Below, one piece after another: positions 53,533-64,000 of a stretch of 64,000 nucleotides of DNA. The stretch comes from Incurvaria masculella. Taxonomy: Eukaryota > Arthropoda > Insecta > Lepidoptera > Incurvariidae. The stretch covers positions 13,510,077 to 13,574,076 of the forward strand of contig OX335646.2 of NCBI GenBank assembly GCA_946894095.1. The letters are read 5' to 3'. The position numbers and the translations under genes are program-made. The notes under the pieces are model-generated. The model saw only the letters and a program-made list of their open reading frames with translations. It was not told the origin of the DNA and did no database searches. Within the stretch, counting starts at the first letter, position 1. Each line of letters starts with the position of its first letter.

Positions 53533-56500
53533 ATGAAGTTGTTATTTGTCCTCGCAGCGTGGGTGGCAAGTATGTAATTAGTGATTTCTATGGCTTACAC
53601 GTAGAGCGACAATCGGTGGTGGTACTTACGTTGTAATTTGTTGCATGGGCTTCGGTAGTAAAATCATATATTTCATTAGTTTATCCGTGTATTTACAAAT
53701 TGTATCTACAAATGTGTATTTTAAATTCTTTATTTTAATAAAGAATTTAAAATACACATTTGTAGATAAAAAAGCGAGTCTAGATTTTATTGAAACGGTT
53801 TTTTTTTGTCTTACTTACTACCCATTTCTAGAATGTGTTAATGTGCTAATGCGTTAACGTTAAGACACATTGTTTCGAGAGCACTGCTCACCGTCCCCGG
53901 AAACATCACCTACTAATACGTAAAGTGAGATATTCACTAAATCTGGATGTCATATGGTGCTGGCAAGTCGGTGCTGGTTGACCTGCAGGATACCATCTGC
54001 TACTATCTCCTCAATTACTGGTATCTTGCGGGAAGTATGCGCATGGAGCAAAACAAAAAAATCGTTCTCGGCATTCTCTGGATGTCGGTTGGCGCGACAA
54101 GCCAAGCTGGGTGACCTCTAGGACACCGTCTAATATTATCTCCTCAATTACTTGTGTCTTGCTGACAGTATGCGCATCGAGCGCGCTGCCGAACATCCCC
54201 GGCGACAACAGCCACTACGTGGAGGGAGAGAGCCGCTACATCTGGATGCCGGATGGCGCTGGCAAGCCGGTGCTGGTCGACCTGCAAGAACCCGTCGACT
54301 ACTCTCTCCTCAATGACCCCGCCAGGAACGGAGCCAACAACCAGTACTGGCTCTTCACCAGGTGCGCTTAACCAGAGTAATTTTACATGTTTTTTAAGTA
54401 TTATCAGTCACTGGCCGAGGTACCCGGATCAGCTTGGGTCAATGTAGTTTTTGACTGATATCGGGCTGAATCATTTCCAGGATATTATCCGAGTTTCCCG
54501 TAAAAAACGGTTCATCACCTATTTCAACCCCTTCGAGTTTTATTTTCGCCACTAAAGATAGCTTTTTTTTCTCCAAGGTCCACGATAATAGCGAAATTCA
54601 TTAAAATTGATACGACAATTACTACAGATGCATAAAGTTTAAAACAGGTTGATTTCATATGATGAGTAACAAAATATCCCAGCCTCCAAACTCTTATATA
54701 TTATATTATTTTTAATATTAGTAGGTTTTAAATAGACTAGGAGGTCGCGAAAAATTCTAATGATAACGTTAATGGATGAAACTGGGTTCACAGGATAAAG
54801 ACCAACCCTCTGAAGCTAAATATGTCGGTCTGCCTGCGCCAAGTGTTTGCGTTACGTAGATAAGGCGCCTGAAACAGTAATTATGGTGACAAAACATATA
54901 TATGGTAAGGTAAATCAGTATCACTATTATAGCTTAGCAATACGAAAACATAACAAAACTTTCAAGGAATGTGATATGTATGTATGTATGTACAATCGAC
55001 CGTGAAGCAAGGACACATTAATTGAAGAAAGAGCCCAGTAAAAAGAACTACTTTACGAATATACTGCAACGCTGGACCCGAACCAGCAAAACATACCATT
55101 CGCGGGTATTGCGTCTACCAATTTCGCCACCGGCTGTATACCCATAATTTGGAATTCTCCTATGTACAGTTCCTTCTCCCGTAATGAATGCCTCCTATTA
55201 ACAGTATTTAAGATTGTACCTACATACATTTATTTAACGCTTCATCTGCGTTTCGGACATTGACTGCACACATCACATTCCTTGGAATAAGCGACGTACC
55301 TGCTTAGTACGAAGTTGCATTTTGTAGTTATAGGCGATTTAGGTTACAGATATTACTTTAGGTATATTTGAGTATTTAATAAAAAAACCGACTGGTTCTT
55401 GTTGTATAATTAAAAAGTATCAATATTTCTAAACAATCAGGATATTCATCAGCAGGTACATGCGAAGATCTATTTTATATAGCCAATTTAGAAAACGCAA
55501 CCACTTGGCGCAGGCAGACCGACATTTTAAGCATCAGATGGTTGGTCTCTAAACTGCGAACCCAGGTTCAGTCATTTACCTTATCGTGACCAAAAATGTT
55601 GTGACCTCCCGGATTAAAACACATTAACCGGGTTTTGCATTCTTAATACTGAAACTTTTCTCTCTCGAACAAATCAGTTAAACGAGTGGGAAAAATGTTT
55701 TAGGAGTTTTTTTACAATTCACTTTGAAATATTTCTTCTTTTTTACTTTTTTACGAACTATGTATGGAATGGTTTCAGGCAAAATCCCACCAGTGCCCAA
55801 ATTATTGTGAATGGCAACGCTAACTCACTGTCCTCTTCGAACTTCGTGGGTTCAAGGCCGACTAAGGTTATCATACACGGCTGGAACAACAATGGCAACA
55901 GTGAAGTGAACACCATGGTCACAAGAGGTATTATCATAAGACGAATTTCATAATGTTGCTCTACTCCCATATCGTGAATATCTACATAATACTTCGTTTC
56001 GAAGTCATATTGAAATGTAAGTGAGCGCAATGAGCGGCATTCTGAAATACGGGATGTTTTAGGATGGGTTACGGAACCTTCAGGAATTGGATTTGTTCAT
56101 TAGGGGAGGAAGACAATTTTGGTCCCAATAGATTTTGTTAAGGTGGCCCAACCCGGCGGGCTTAACTCATTTACGGGCACGGTACAAAACCGTGCTGTGG
56201 CGCTCTGGGACCTTCTCTGTTTCAAAGAATAAGATAGGCTCCGTGATGAGGAAGATGCAACATGTCCACAAAAAAGACGATGTGCATAGTGTATGATTTG
56301 GTAAGATTTATGAAAATGTTAATTTCAAAACGACTTATAGCTAAAAGTAAACCACAACCGCTGTAGTCAAAAATCTAACAAAAACCAAATAGATCATAAA
56401 TCTTGATTAAATAAGCTATGTCTGATGACTAATATTTGTACGATGTTCTTACTTTATCATTGCGTAATCCACCTCCAAAGTTATTGTATAAAACGCGCGA

Positions 56501-59500
56501 AAAATTCGAACTTTCGGACCTTATAACTTAGACCCTAAACACAATTTTATAATGCTAATTGTCATCAGACATCTAGTTTGATCAAATAAAGCTATTTTGA
56601 GCAAAATTTTGGATCTCTGACAAGAAATATGGGCGTGATCTTCTTTCCCCGTTTGTATGGAGAGATGAGCGGGTTGGGCCGCCTTAAGGTAACATGACGA
56701 CCGCGAAAAACGATCAGAATTTACATTTGCGCAAAAAGGATTAATTTATTCTAAAAATGTATCTTAATTTCTAACTAACTAACTTCTTCTATAACCTACC
56801 CCGAACCACCCAGTAGTAGTAATAGTATTATAAGCTTGTATAGAATGCCTGCGTACTTGTTTTTAAAAATCGATGCGATCCAATGAATTATGTTTTGACT
56901 CAAAGCAAATTATCTGGCAAATAATTTCTACGATCAGAAACACAAGTTCGCATAGGAAATATTCGTCTAAGTCCAGCTGTCCGACGATGCTCATGGACTT
57001 TAAATTTGTTCAGAGGCTGCGTAATCTGTACCGGCCGCCCAGGTGCTTCGTAACATTGCATTTGATGCCATTACCATTCTGGTGTCACATTGGAAAAAAT
57101 ACATCGGCAGGAATACAATCCACCGTTTAGCGACTCTATAGATAAATTACTTACATGATCGGTTGGATCTCATAAAAGTGTATGGGTGCCACCAGTACGG
57201 TGACGTTGTCGCATTACGTTGTATCAAAAAAACGAGCCAGTTTTTAATTGCCCCTTTGACCATCTTCTCGTCTATTGCGATGGTACCAACTCGGGCGGGC
57301 TAAACCCAACCACCCAGTGGGGGAAGGGGACAAACCATTTTACAAAGAACAGCTCGCATTCGTGAATAAAAGAACTCATCCAACTTAGAAAGAGAAAGAT
57401 AGTGGTGTACGAACGGAACGGGGATCGATTCCATTACCACTAGGATTGAAAGAAATTCCCCGCGCCCCTATGCTACTCGCAGCTATGGGCTACACGAATG
57501 TACATTTAGCAGTTTTCCTATTACAAAGATATCGCCATAAATATATTATGTAAACAAAATATAATTAAAACCAAACATGGATAATGCAGAAAGTTGAATT
57601 TGAATTTATCGTGAACGCATATTTTTCAGAGTTCCTGAGCGCAGCTGACGTCAACGTCATCGTCGTAGACTGGAGGGCTCTGGCTAGCTCAAGTTACACA
57701 ACGGCTGTCGCCGGCGTGCCGTCGGTCGGCCAGCACATTGGAAACATGCTGGTGTGGGTCGTGGGCCAGACCGGACTCAACTGGAACAACATTCACGTAT
57801 GCGGCTTCAGCTTGGGTGCCCACATCGCCGGTAATGCTGGCAGGCAGACCAGCAACCGAGTCAGGAGGGTTACTGGTTAGTCAAGATTTTTGTATCTACA
57901 AAATGTATGTCCGTGTTGAAATAATTACTTACCCGTATGTATTTCCGGGTGAACAGTGTTCATCTTACTTACTGAGCTCGAACTTACATTCAAAATGAAA
58001 TCTGAAATCATTTTACATGAGAATATAATTTTTGACTACGTCACAAAGACTTAGAAAACTGGCTGTGATAAAATAGCTAAAATCACGCTAAAGACAAGAT
58101 TTCTAGACACTTTTCAAATAGGGAAGTAAAAATCAAGAAATGCCAATACAATAAAGTCGAGCACGCACGGAATAATTTCTTATTATACCTTACAACAAGC
58201 GTCGGCCCTGTCATCCATTTTGGAAAACCCGTTATGTAAGAAATATCATGCAACGGTTGACAATATATTTGGCCGCGCTCATGCCGCGCTGCACTGACCA
58301 TGTCATCTGCCATCTACAAAACCCTTTACAAACTTACAGCTTTTTAAAGCGTTCTTTCCTTAATTTATGTGTCCTCGGTTGATCTATCTACTTCTAGATT
58401 TATGATGCAGAATGTATTCTGCATACATACCCAGAATTTCAAATTATGGGTATAGAGCAGGTGGCGAAATTGGTATGTAGACGCACTGCCCCCATAAGGT
58501 TTGCTTGTGTATTCGAGTCCGGCCTCGACTAGCCAGTCTATTCATAACGTAATACCTTTTACAGGTATATCTTTTGAATGAATGTGTCCTTGCTTCATAG
58601 TCTTTTTTACATATATCTTTCATACCATTTGTAGTGCAACGGTTTTCCACGATTTCTCAATATATCAGAAGGGTTTTTTTATAGTTTGTCTTTATTATTT
58701 ATATACATTCCCAATGTTGAAATGAATGATTAATAGTCTTTAAACATTTGCCAGATTTTAACATAGGTTTTCTAAACAAAATTGTTACAGTATATAATAT
58801 ATATTTACTTTTTTACAGGTTTTGACCCTGCGGGTCCTAGTTGGACTAACAATAACAACGCTCTGCGTGCCAGCGACGGAGTGTACGTGGAGGCTATCCA
58901 CACAGACGCTGGCGGCCTCGGGATCACGAATGCCATTGCCAACGCAGACTTCTACCCCAACGGGGGCAGGAACCCGCAGCCTGGCTGCTTGCTGAGCACC
59001 TGCTCCCACGGACGCTCCTATCAGTTCTTCGCAGCCACTGTTCGACAAAACCACTTGGTCGGCAGGCTGTGCGGAAACGTGAACGCTGCTCTCGCTGGCA
59101 CTTGCACCGGCGGCAATTTAAACATGGGCAACCACATCCTCACCAAAAGCGGGTACGACCTTTTTTAATTGAGTAAATACTAGACCTAAGTAAATTTAGA
59201 GTTGCAGCCTCTGCATTCTTCAAATTCAATGTTTATATGATTATTCTAACGACAACCTCCAACTTTATTTAATAGGTTTAATTTTGTTATGCAACTGTTA
59301 ACTGTTTTAGCACAGATAATCTTCAGTTATTTAGTATTCCTTATTACTCAAAAAATAGTAAGCATCTATTAATGACCCAAAACAGTTAGCATTAAACAGG
59401 ATATTCAACTTTATGGACAGTACCGATTGGTAAAAATAACACGTGTGAGAGATCAGATGATTTTGAAACGCGTTTCACAAAGGCGTTTCAAGAGGTACAG

Positions 59501-61225
59501 AAATGTTAACCAATTGGACAGTAACTTTTCACCGAATTTAAGACGTAAGTAAGAATGGAAAAAATACTAAAGCTAAAACAAGTTTTCAAACATTAATAGA
59601 AAACAGTTATTGAACACAGTTAAAAAAACAATTGAGGGGTTTCAAGAGGTACAGGAATGTTAACAAATTGGACAGTAACTTTTCACCGAATTTAAGACGT
59701 AAGTAAGAATGGTAAAAATACTTAAGCTAAAACAAGTTTTCAAACAGTAATAGAAAACAATTATTGAACACAGTTAAAAAAAACAATTGAGGGGTTTCAA
59801 GAGGTACAGGAATCTTAACAAATTGGACAGTAACTTTTCACCGAATTTAAGACGTAAGTAAGAATGGTAAAAATACTTAAGCTAAAACAAGTTTTCAAAC
59901 AGTAATAGAAAACAGTTATTGAACACAGTTAAAAAAAACAATTGAGGGGTTTCAAGAGGTACAGGAATCTTAACAAATTGGACAGTAAGTTTTCACCGAA
60001 TTTAAGACGTAAGTAAGAATGGTAAAAATACTTAAGCTAAAACAAGTTTTCAAACAGTAATAGAAAACAGTTATTAAACACAGTTAAAAAAACAATTGAG
60101 GGGTTTCAAGAGGTACAGGAATCTTAACAAATTGGACAGTAACTTTTCACCGAATTTAAGACGTAAGTAAGAATGGAAAAAATACTTAAGCTAAAACAAG
60201 TTTTCAAACAGTAATAGGAAACAGTTATTGAACACAGTTAAAAAAACAATTGAGGGGTTTCAAGAGGTACAGGAATCTTAACAAATTGGACAGTAACTTT
60301 TCACCGAATTTAAGACGTAAGTAAGAATGGAAAAAATACTTAAGCTAAAACAAGTTTTCAAACAGTAATAGAAAAAAGTTATTGAACACAGTTAAAAAAA
60401 CAATTGAAAAACTCAGTAACATTTAATGTTTAAAGCTAATTGTTTTCACTTTGTTAGATTAAACAATTTACTTAGTTGTCTCTATTTTAACGTTGCAAGA
60501 CGTTTGTTATTATGGAAATTAAGAGTTAGATTCACTGATTATTTTTTTCAGTATCCAAACGAAATAATCCCTTATTAGGCCAATTGTAGTCTTTCAAGTG
60601 CCGGAACCCAAATAGGGGAAACCAATTCTTATTGTCACCGGTGAGCAGTGGGGTCAATATGCGAGTTTACTTTTTTTATTATTTATTTTAATTAGCGTTA
60701 CAATGGTAAGAACAATTTAATTCCTACCACCTAAACTAGCCCACAGGCTGTATTATAGGTGGTAGCCTATTAGCATCCATTTACTTGCACCTGCACACTT
60801 GACATATCTAGCTCCTAACACGGAACGTACAGTTAAAAACATTTTAGTTGTACCCTCAGTTTTGCGTCATTCGCTACTGAAACATAGATGTCAAAGAATA
60901 CATTATACATACAATACACACCAAGGTACGACAGGCGTTTTTGTTGTATTTATGATGCGTGCATGCATATTTTGTAGTTTTTTTTGGCATGCAGCAAGAG
61001 TAACATAAAATAAACAGATCAAAAATAAATATATTGGTTCTAGATATAATAATAAAAATAAAAATAATCAAATTATTTTGTAGAATCATGCAAAAAATAA
61101 TGCATTTACAAGCAATGCTGTCAAGGAAAAGCTGACTGTTGTTACATGTAACAATATATTTTCTTTATTTTTGTTTCAGGTCTGGCATTTACGGCCTCAC
61201 TACCGGAAGCAGCTTCCCATTCTAA
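53533..61225 (+). CDS. Secreted pancreatic-type (neutral) lipase, lipase D
   Basis: Six exons: 53533-53569, 54169-54361, 55779-55927, 57630-57875, 58819-59152 and 61180-61225. They join to 1005 bases (334 aa plus stop). The signal peptide begins MKLLFVLAAWVA and continues ICASSALP. The triad is Ser187 (CGFSLGAH), Asp211 (GFDPAGPSW) and His272 (CSHGRSYQFF); HGWNNNG in exon 3 lies near the oxyanion hole. The lid is short and there is no PLAT domain, as in A and B. It is the most divergent of the three in exons 4-6 (VWVVGQTGLNWNN, AATVRQNHLVG, end LTTGSSFPF), yet its exon 2 is almost identical to that of B. Two decayed exon 2 copies precede the working one. Intron 3 carries a 550-bp MITE and intron 5 a 154-bp minisatellite. 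Two AATAAA signals follow the stop. Confidence 0.9.
53703..53768. repeat. Perfect 32-bp hairpin with 2-base loop
   Basis: The arm at 53703-53734 (TATCTACAAATGTGTATT, then TTAAATTCTTTATT) is followed by TT and its exact complement at 53737-53768. It lies in intron 1 of lipase D. No terminal repeats or target duplication are visible, so it may be a fresh palindrome formed by a replication or repair error. Confidence 0.95.
53880..54150 (+). pseudogene. Two decayed tandem copies of lipase exon 2
   Basis: Unit 1 (about 53880-54016) keeps GCACTGCTCACCGTCCCCGG, ATCTGGATGTCATATGGTGC, GTGCTGGTTGACCTGCAGGA and CTATCTCCTCAATTAC, with in-frame stops. Unit 2 (about 54017-54150) starts GTATCTTGCGGGAAGTATGCG, where the acceptor is disrupted, and keeps CTCTGGATGTCGGTTGGCGC, GTGACCTCTAGGACACCGTC and TATCTCCTCAATTAC. 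The intact exon 2 follows at 54169. All three share the same order of landmarks, so this is a tandem exon array of which only the last unit is usable. Confidence 0.8.
54795..55600. repeat. Cluster of dispersed repeats in intron 2 of D
   Basis: An inverted copy of the 44925-45120 repeat (54795-54915) is followed by the element of 47463-47915 (54961-55313; edges CAAGGAATGTGATATG and CATCACATTCCTTGG, i.e. inverted here), then a direct copy of the first repeat at 55495-55590. The first element would therefore pair with itself across about 600 bp. Confidence 0.6.
56138..56687 (-). mobile_element. TTAA-flanked MITE in intron 3 of D
   Basis: A 550-bp copy, same orientation as 16862-17409, bounded by TTAA on both sides with ends GGTGGCCCAACCC and GGGTTGGGCCGCC. 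It is close in sequence to that copy, hence fairly recent. Confidence 0.85.
56960..57410. repeat. Dispersed repeat and reverse SINE in intron 3 of D
   Basis: Bases 56960-57140 pair with 18600-18840. Bases 57240-57330 are a reverse SINE piece (GATGGTACCAACTCGGGCGGG, CCACCCAGTGGGGGAAGGGG). Confidence 0.55.
59486..60411 (+). repeat. 154-155-bp minisatellite, six units, in intron 5 of D
   Basis: Units begin TTTCAAGAGGTACAG at about 59486, 59640, 59795, 59950, 60104 and 60258. They are nearly identical except for A-run length and a few substitutions (G-to-C in GGAATGTTAAC/GGAATCTTAAC). Each carries GACGTAAGTAAGAATGG, a consensus-like splice donor (GTAAGT) within the repeat. It is absent from intron 5 of fragment C, so the array expanded after the C/D duplication. 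Confidence 0.95.
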
Positions 61226-61239
61226 ACCTATGACATGTA

Positions 61240-61261
61240 AATAAATCATGAAACCAATAAA
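61240..61261 (+). terminator. Poly(A) signals of lipase D
   Basis: AATAAA at 61240-61245 and again at 61256-61261, 15 and 31 bases after the stop. This implies a very short 3' untranslated region. Fragment C keeps one of them (48374-48379). Confidence 0.65.
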
Positions 61262-61820
61262 GCTCTGTTTACAAGTATATAAAGCCAATGGTTTTTTATT
61301 CTCGTTTAAAATATTATATCTTAATGAAGTGCCTTAAGCCAAGCAGGTGATGCGTGCACAATATGCCAGAGATTATGGGTCCGAATCTTAGGATATACCC
61401 AAATATTTTATCTATAACTTACTAATTCCATGAGAAAATATGTTGATCGATGGCTATCAATATATGTATCTACTATTTGGGTGAATTTATAGCCAATAAC
61501 GTATTTTACGTCAGAACCGCAATTTTTTCTACCATAGTAATATGGTATATACGTTAATCCCGAACCATGAAATGCGAGCTGTTCTATGGTTCGAGATCCA
61601 TGTAAGCTGTAGGTCCGATTCCCCACTTGGTGGTACAGTACAACCCACCCGGATTGGGTTGCCGAAGCGGCAATGAAAAAGTTGCCGTTCTTCTACGGTT
61701 TTCTAGAATGTTTGGGTGCATACTTCATAAAGTATCAACTCTTCGTTTAGGCGCTAGAGTGGCCATAACATACAAAACCCTCCTTGGCTTTGCCGTAGAC
61801 AGGTAAAAAAGTAAATAATA
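61262..61820. other. 3' flank of lipase D with SINE relic
   Basis: Bases 61320-61400 hold a tRNA-like relic (GCAGGTGATGCGTGC, GGGTCCGAATCTTAGG). Bases 61585-61690 hold a SINE fragment (GGTTCGAGATCCATGTAAGC, ACTTGGTGGTACAG, GAAGCGGCAATGAAAAAG). Both have counterparts downstream of fragment C. No gene. Confidence 0.6.
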
Positions 61821-63080
61821 GGTCGGGGAAAAAGTCTTTTCGCATTATAGTATGTATGAACTTGTAATAAAATCTCTTTGGCTATACTATTTGTATCTGG
61901 CTGGTTTTGGTATCATTGAAAGTTTAAATTTTAAAGAACATAATTCCAAATTCAAATTAGGAAAATGTGTGATTCTCATTTGTTTTTCGTACTGTCAAAA
62001 TGAGTGAATCTAATGAAGAAATTCGATACATTTTAAAATTTTACTACAAAAAAGGTAAAAATGCAACGCAAGCCGCGAAAAAAATTTGCGATGTTTATGG
62101 ACCTAGTGCAGTGTCTGTGAGAGTAGCACAAATTTGGTTTAAGCGTTTTCAATCCGGAAATTTTGATGTCAAAGATGCACGTCGCTCAGGTCGCCCTATT
62201 ACGGATAAAATGGATGCCATTTTTGAAAAAGTGGAGCAAGATCGGCATATCAGTAGTTACGACGTAGCTGAAGAACTAGGAATTGACCACAAAACAGTTT
62301 TGGCGCATTTGAAAAAAACTGGGTACACAAAAAAGCTCGATATTTGGGTACCTCACGAGCTCACTGAAAGAAACCTAATGAACCGTGTACTCATTTGTGA
62401 TTCTTTATTACGACGTAATGAAACCGAACCATTTTTGAAGAAGCTGATAACTGGTGATGAAAAGTGGATCACGTACGACAAGAACGTGCGAAAAAGGTCG
62501 TGGTCAAAGGCCGGTCAAGCTTCACAGACTGTGGCGAAACCCGGGTTAACTCGCAACAAGGTGATGCTGTGTGTGTGGTGGGATTGGAAGGGCATTATTC
62601 ATTATGAGCTGTTACCACCAGGCAGGACCATCGATTCTGAACTCTACTGCGAACAACTGATGAGATTAAAGCAAGAAGTTGAGAGAAAGCGGCCGGAATT
62701 AATCAACAGAAGGGGTGTGGTTTTTCATCATGATAACGCTAGACCTCACAAAAACTAAGAGAGTTTGGCTGGGAGGTGTTAATGCATCCGCCGTATAGTC
62801 CTGACCTTGCACCTTCAGATTTCCACCTGTTTAGGTATCTTCAGAATTCTTTAGGCAGTGTCAGGTTAACATCACGAGAGGACTGCCAAAACCACTTGTC
62901 GCGGTATATTGATCAGAAGTCCCAATATTTCTATAGCAATGGGATCATGTCCCTACCTACAAGATGGCAAAAAGTTATCGAACAAAATGGTACCTACATA
63001 CTTTAGTTAAATGTAAATAAACCATATTAAAAAATGTTTTGAATTTTCTTAAAAAATGCGAAGAAACTTTTTCCCCAACC
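61821..63080 (+). mobile_element. Mariner transposon, copy 2 (internally deleted)
   Basis: A 1260-bp copy with TA on both sides (61819-61820, 63081-63082) and the same TIRs as copy 1. Compared with 3311-4589 it lacks 19 bp and has about eight substitutions. Sequence to its right (63095-63150) is a reverse SINE fragment (TATACCGCATTCACAAGGCC-like; CATGCCAGGACCTACCC). Confidence 0.95.
62000..63006 (+). pseudogene. Mariner transposase, frameshifted
   Basis: Identical in layout to the 341-aa transposase at 3490-4515, but a 19-bp deletion just after the DNARPH motif (about 62750) shifts the frame. The first frame stops at 62758 after 252 aa. The rest, with the third catalytic Asp (YSPDLAPSD), continues in another frame from about 62776 to 63006. 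The first two acidic residues are in frame 1, and here the first motif reads TGDEKW, the usual mariner form. Without the third acidic residue the product cannot be an active transposase. Confidence 0.93.
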
Positions 63081-63082
63081 TA

Positions 63083-64000
63083 AACGCCTACTGTCACGAT
63101 ACTAACCCAACATACCGCATTCACAAGGCCATGCCAGGACCTACCCTTTATGAAAGCACGCCTATATTTAACTTGTTCGAAAATATGTTGCCACATCTCC
63201 CATCTATTGTTGTGGGGTTTCACTCTACTCTTATATATAGATTAATGATCTAGATATAATTTAGAGATAAAACTGTAAGTTCCTGGCGCTTTGTGTTCTC
63301 AAATTAGACATTCATAAACTTTTATAAAAAAAAATTAAAACAAAATATCTACATATTCTACACAGACTCTATTAGACAGAATATCTACTATAGGTGGTCA
63401 CAAAGAGAATGATGATTAAACTGTTATTTATAGATGATTAAGTTTATTATTATAGTTTATAACACACTTGCAAGTCTCGTATTTTTTAAATGGTCTTTAA
63501 TATCCGTTATAGTTGGATTATCGATGGATAATATTAATTCAACAAAATTGAGTCGTAGCAAGGACATGCGCTTGTGTAAAGGAAGCTCGTTGGCAAGAGC
63601 AGAAGTGTTATATTCTGCTCGTGTCTCGGCTCAATTTATTCAACCTACATCTCGGAAACGTCCGTTGTTACCACGCATGGCTTGTTTTCTGCTGTGTAGA
63701 TGTCGGCGCCAAATGACGAAATAAGCCACTCAACTACGCGCCTTGACCGTAAAATTTTCAACTTTAAAAAAAATTGCTGAACGTATCGACCGCTTGGAAA
63801 AAAATAATATCCTATTATTTCCTAAATGTCTATCAGCACGGCCCCACGGAATTCTAACGCTTACATATCGGATTGCTGGCTTACCACCTCGGATTCTAAT
63901 AAAGATTTCTCAAATTTAAAGCATGTCTAAACGTGTCTGAAGGGCTAGCCTTCAACCATTATGTGATCCAGTCATTTCCACTCTGACGTTCGCGAAACAA
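63083..64000. other. Right edge, no gene recognised
   Basis: After the mariner and the reverse SINE piece (63095-63150), bases 63240-63320 resemble 8880-8960 (GATAAAACTGTAAGT..CTGG-GCTT-GTTTTCTCAAATTAGACA). It is a further small dispersed repeat pair. A 96-codon frame at 63434-63724 has no known motif. Confidence 0.45.

Noticed and set aside
55758..56030. Minus-strand gene opposite lipase D exon 3 (and its counterpart at 21613-21978 opposite lipase A exon 3)
   Set aside because: Both are antisense shadows of homologous coding exons, which is why they look alike.
58445..58530. tRNA gene (GTGGCGAAATTGGTA..ATTCGAGTCCGGCC looks like A and B boxes)
   Set aside because: The arms do not close into a full cloverleaf and the anticodon region is not definable. 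It is more likely a tRNA-derived SINE relic in lipase D intron 4.

Overview
This is a window of an insect nuclear genome, almost certainly a moth or butterfly. It is AT-rich, its genes are split into short exons by large introns, it carries short TTAGG (insect telomere-type) tracts, two nearly identical mariner transposons, and many SINE, LINE and MITE fragments of the kind that fill lepidopteran genomes. There is no bacterial or viral gene organisation.

The only convincing host genes are a tandem, same-strand (+) array of secreted, single-domain pancreatic-type (neutral) lipases in the right two thirds of the window: lipase A (20475-25476, 333 aa), lipase B (31226-40570, 334 aa) and lipase D (53533-61225, 334 aa). 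Between B and D lies a 5'-truncated copy, C (about 46097-48379), that keeps only the intron 4 tail, exon 5 and an exon 6 whose splice acceptor has changed from AG to AT. The three complete genes share one six-exon plan: 37, 193, 149, 246, 331/334 and 46 coding bases, with intron phases 1-2-1-1-2. I rebuilt every junction by hand and all frames close. Each protein has a signal peptide, a G-F-S-L-G-A-H nucleophile elbow with Ser187, Asp211 in (L/F)DPAGP, and His272 in CSH(S/G)RS. The Asp-His spacing is short, so the lid loop of vertebrate pancreatic lipase is largely missing, and there is no C-terminal PLAT domain. These are probably extracellular (gut-type) lipid hydrolases; substrate is not readable from sequence.

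The array has a mosaic history. Exon 2 of B and D differs at 1 of 193 bases although their other exons are clearly diverged, which suggests gene conversion. Each gene has decayed extra copies of exon 2 just upstream of the working one, two of them in D. Sequence resembling lipase intron 5 lies upstream of the B promoter. A and B share a promoter block (AGATAA motif followed by a TATA box); D has its own TATAAAAG box.

Layout: 1-20400 is gene-poor, with a LINE 3' end, an intact mariner (3311-4589), TTAA-flanked MITEs, SINEs and several GC-rich patches but no gene I can defend. 20400-25500 is lipase A. 25500-31100 is intergenic, with a nested direct duplication and degenerate repeats. 31200-40570 is lipase B, its introns loaded with LINE pieces, including an inverted RTE-type insertion. 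40570-46100 holds foldback, LINE and SINE fragments. 46100-48400 is lipase fragment C. 48400-53480 holds repeats and a 45-bp minisatellite. 53485-61260 is lipase D, with a 154-bp minisatellite in intron 5. 61800-63080 is a second mariner, broken by a 19-bp deletion. I found no rRNA or true tRNA gene and no CRISPR. I found no wholly new system; the most unusual items are the decaying exon 2 arrays, the gene-conversion mosaic and the Pol III head swapping in the SINE family.
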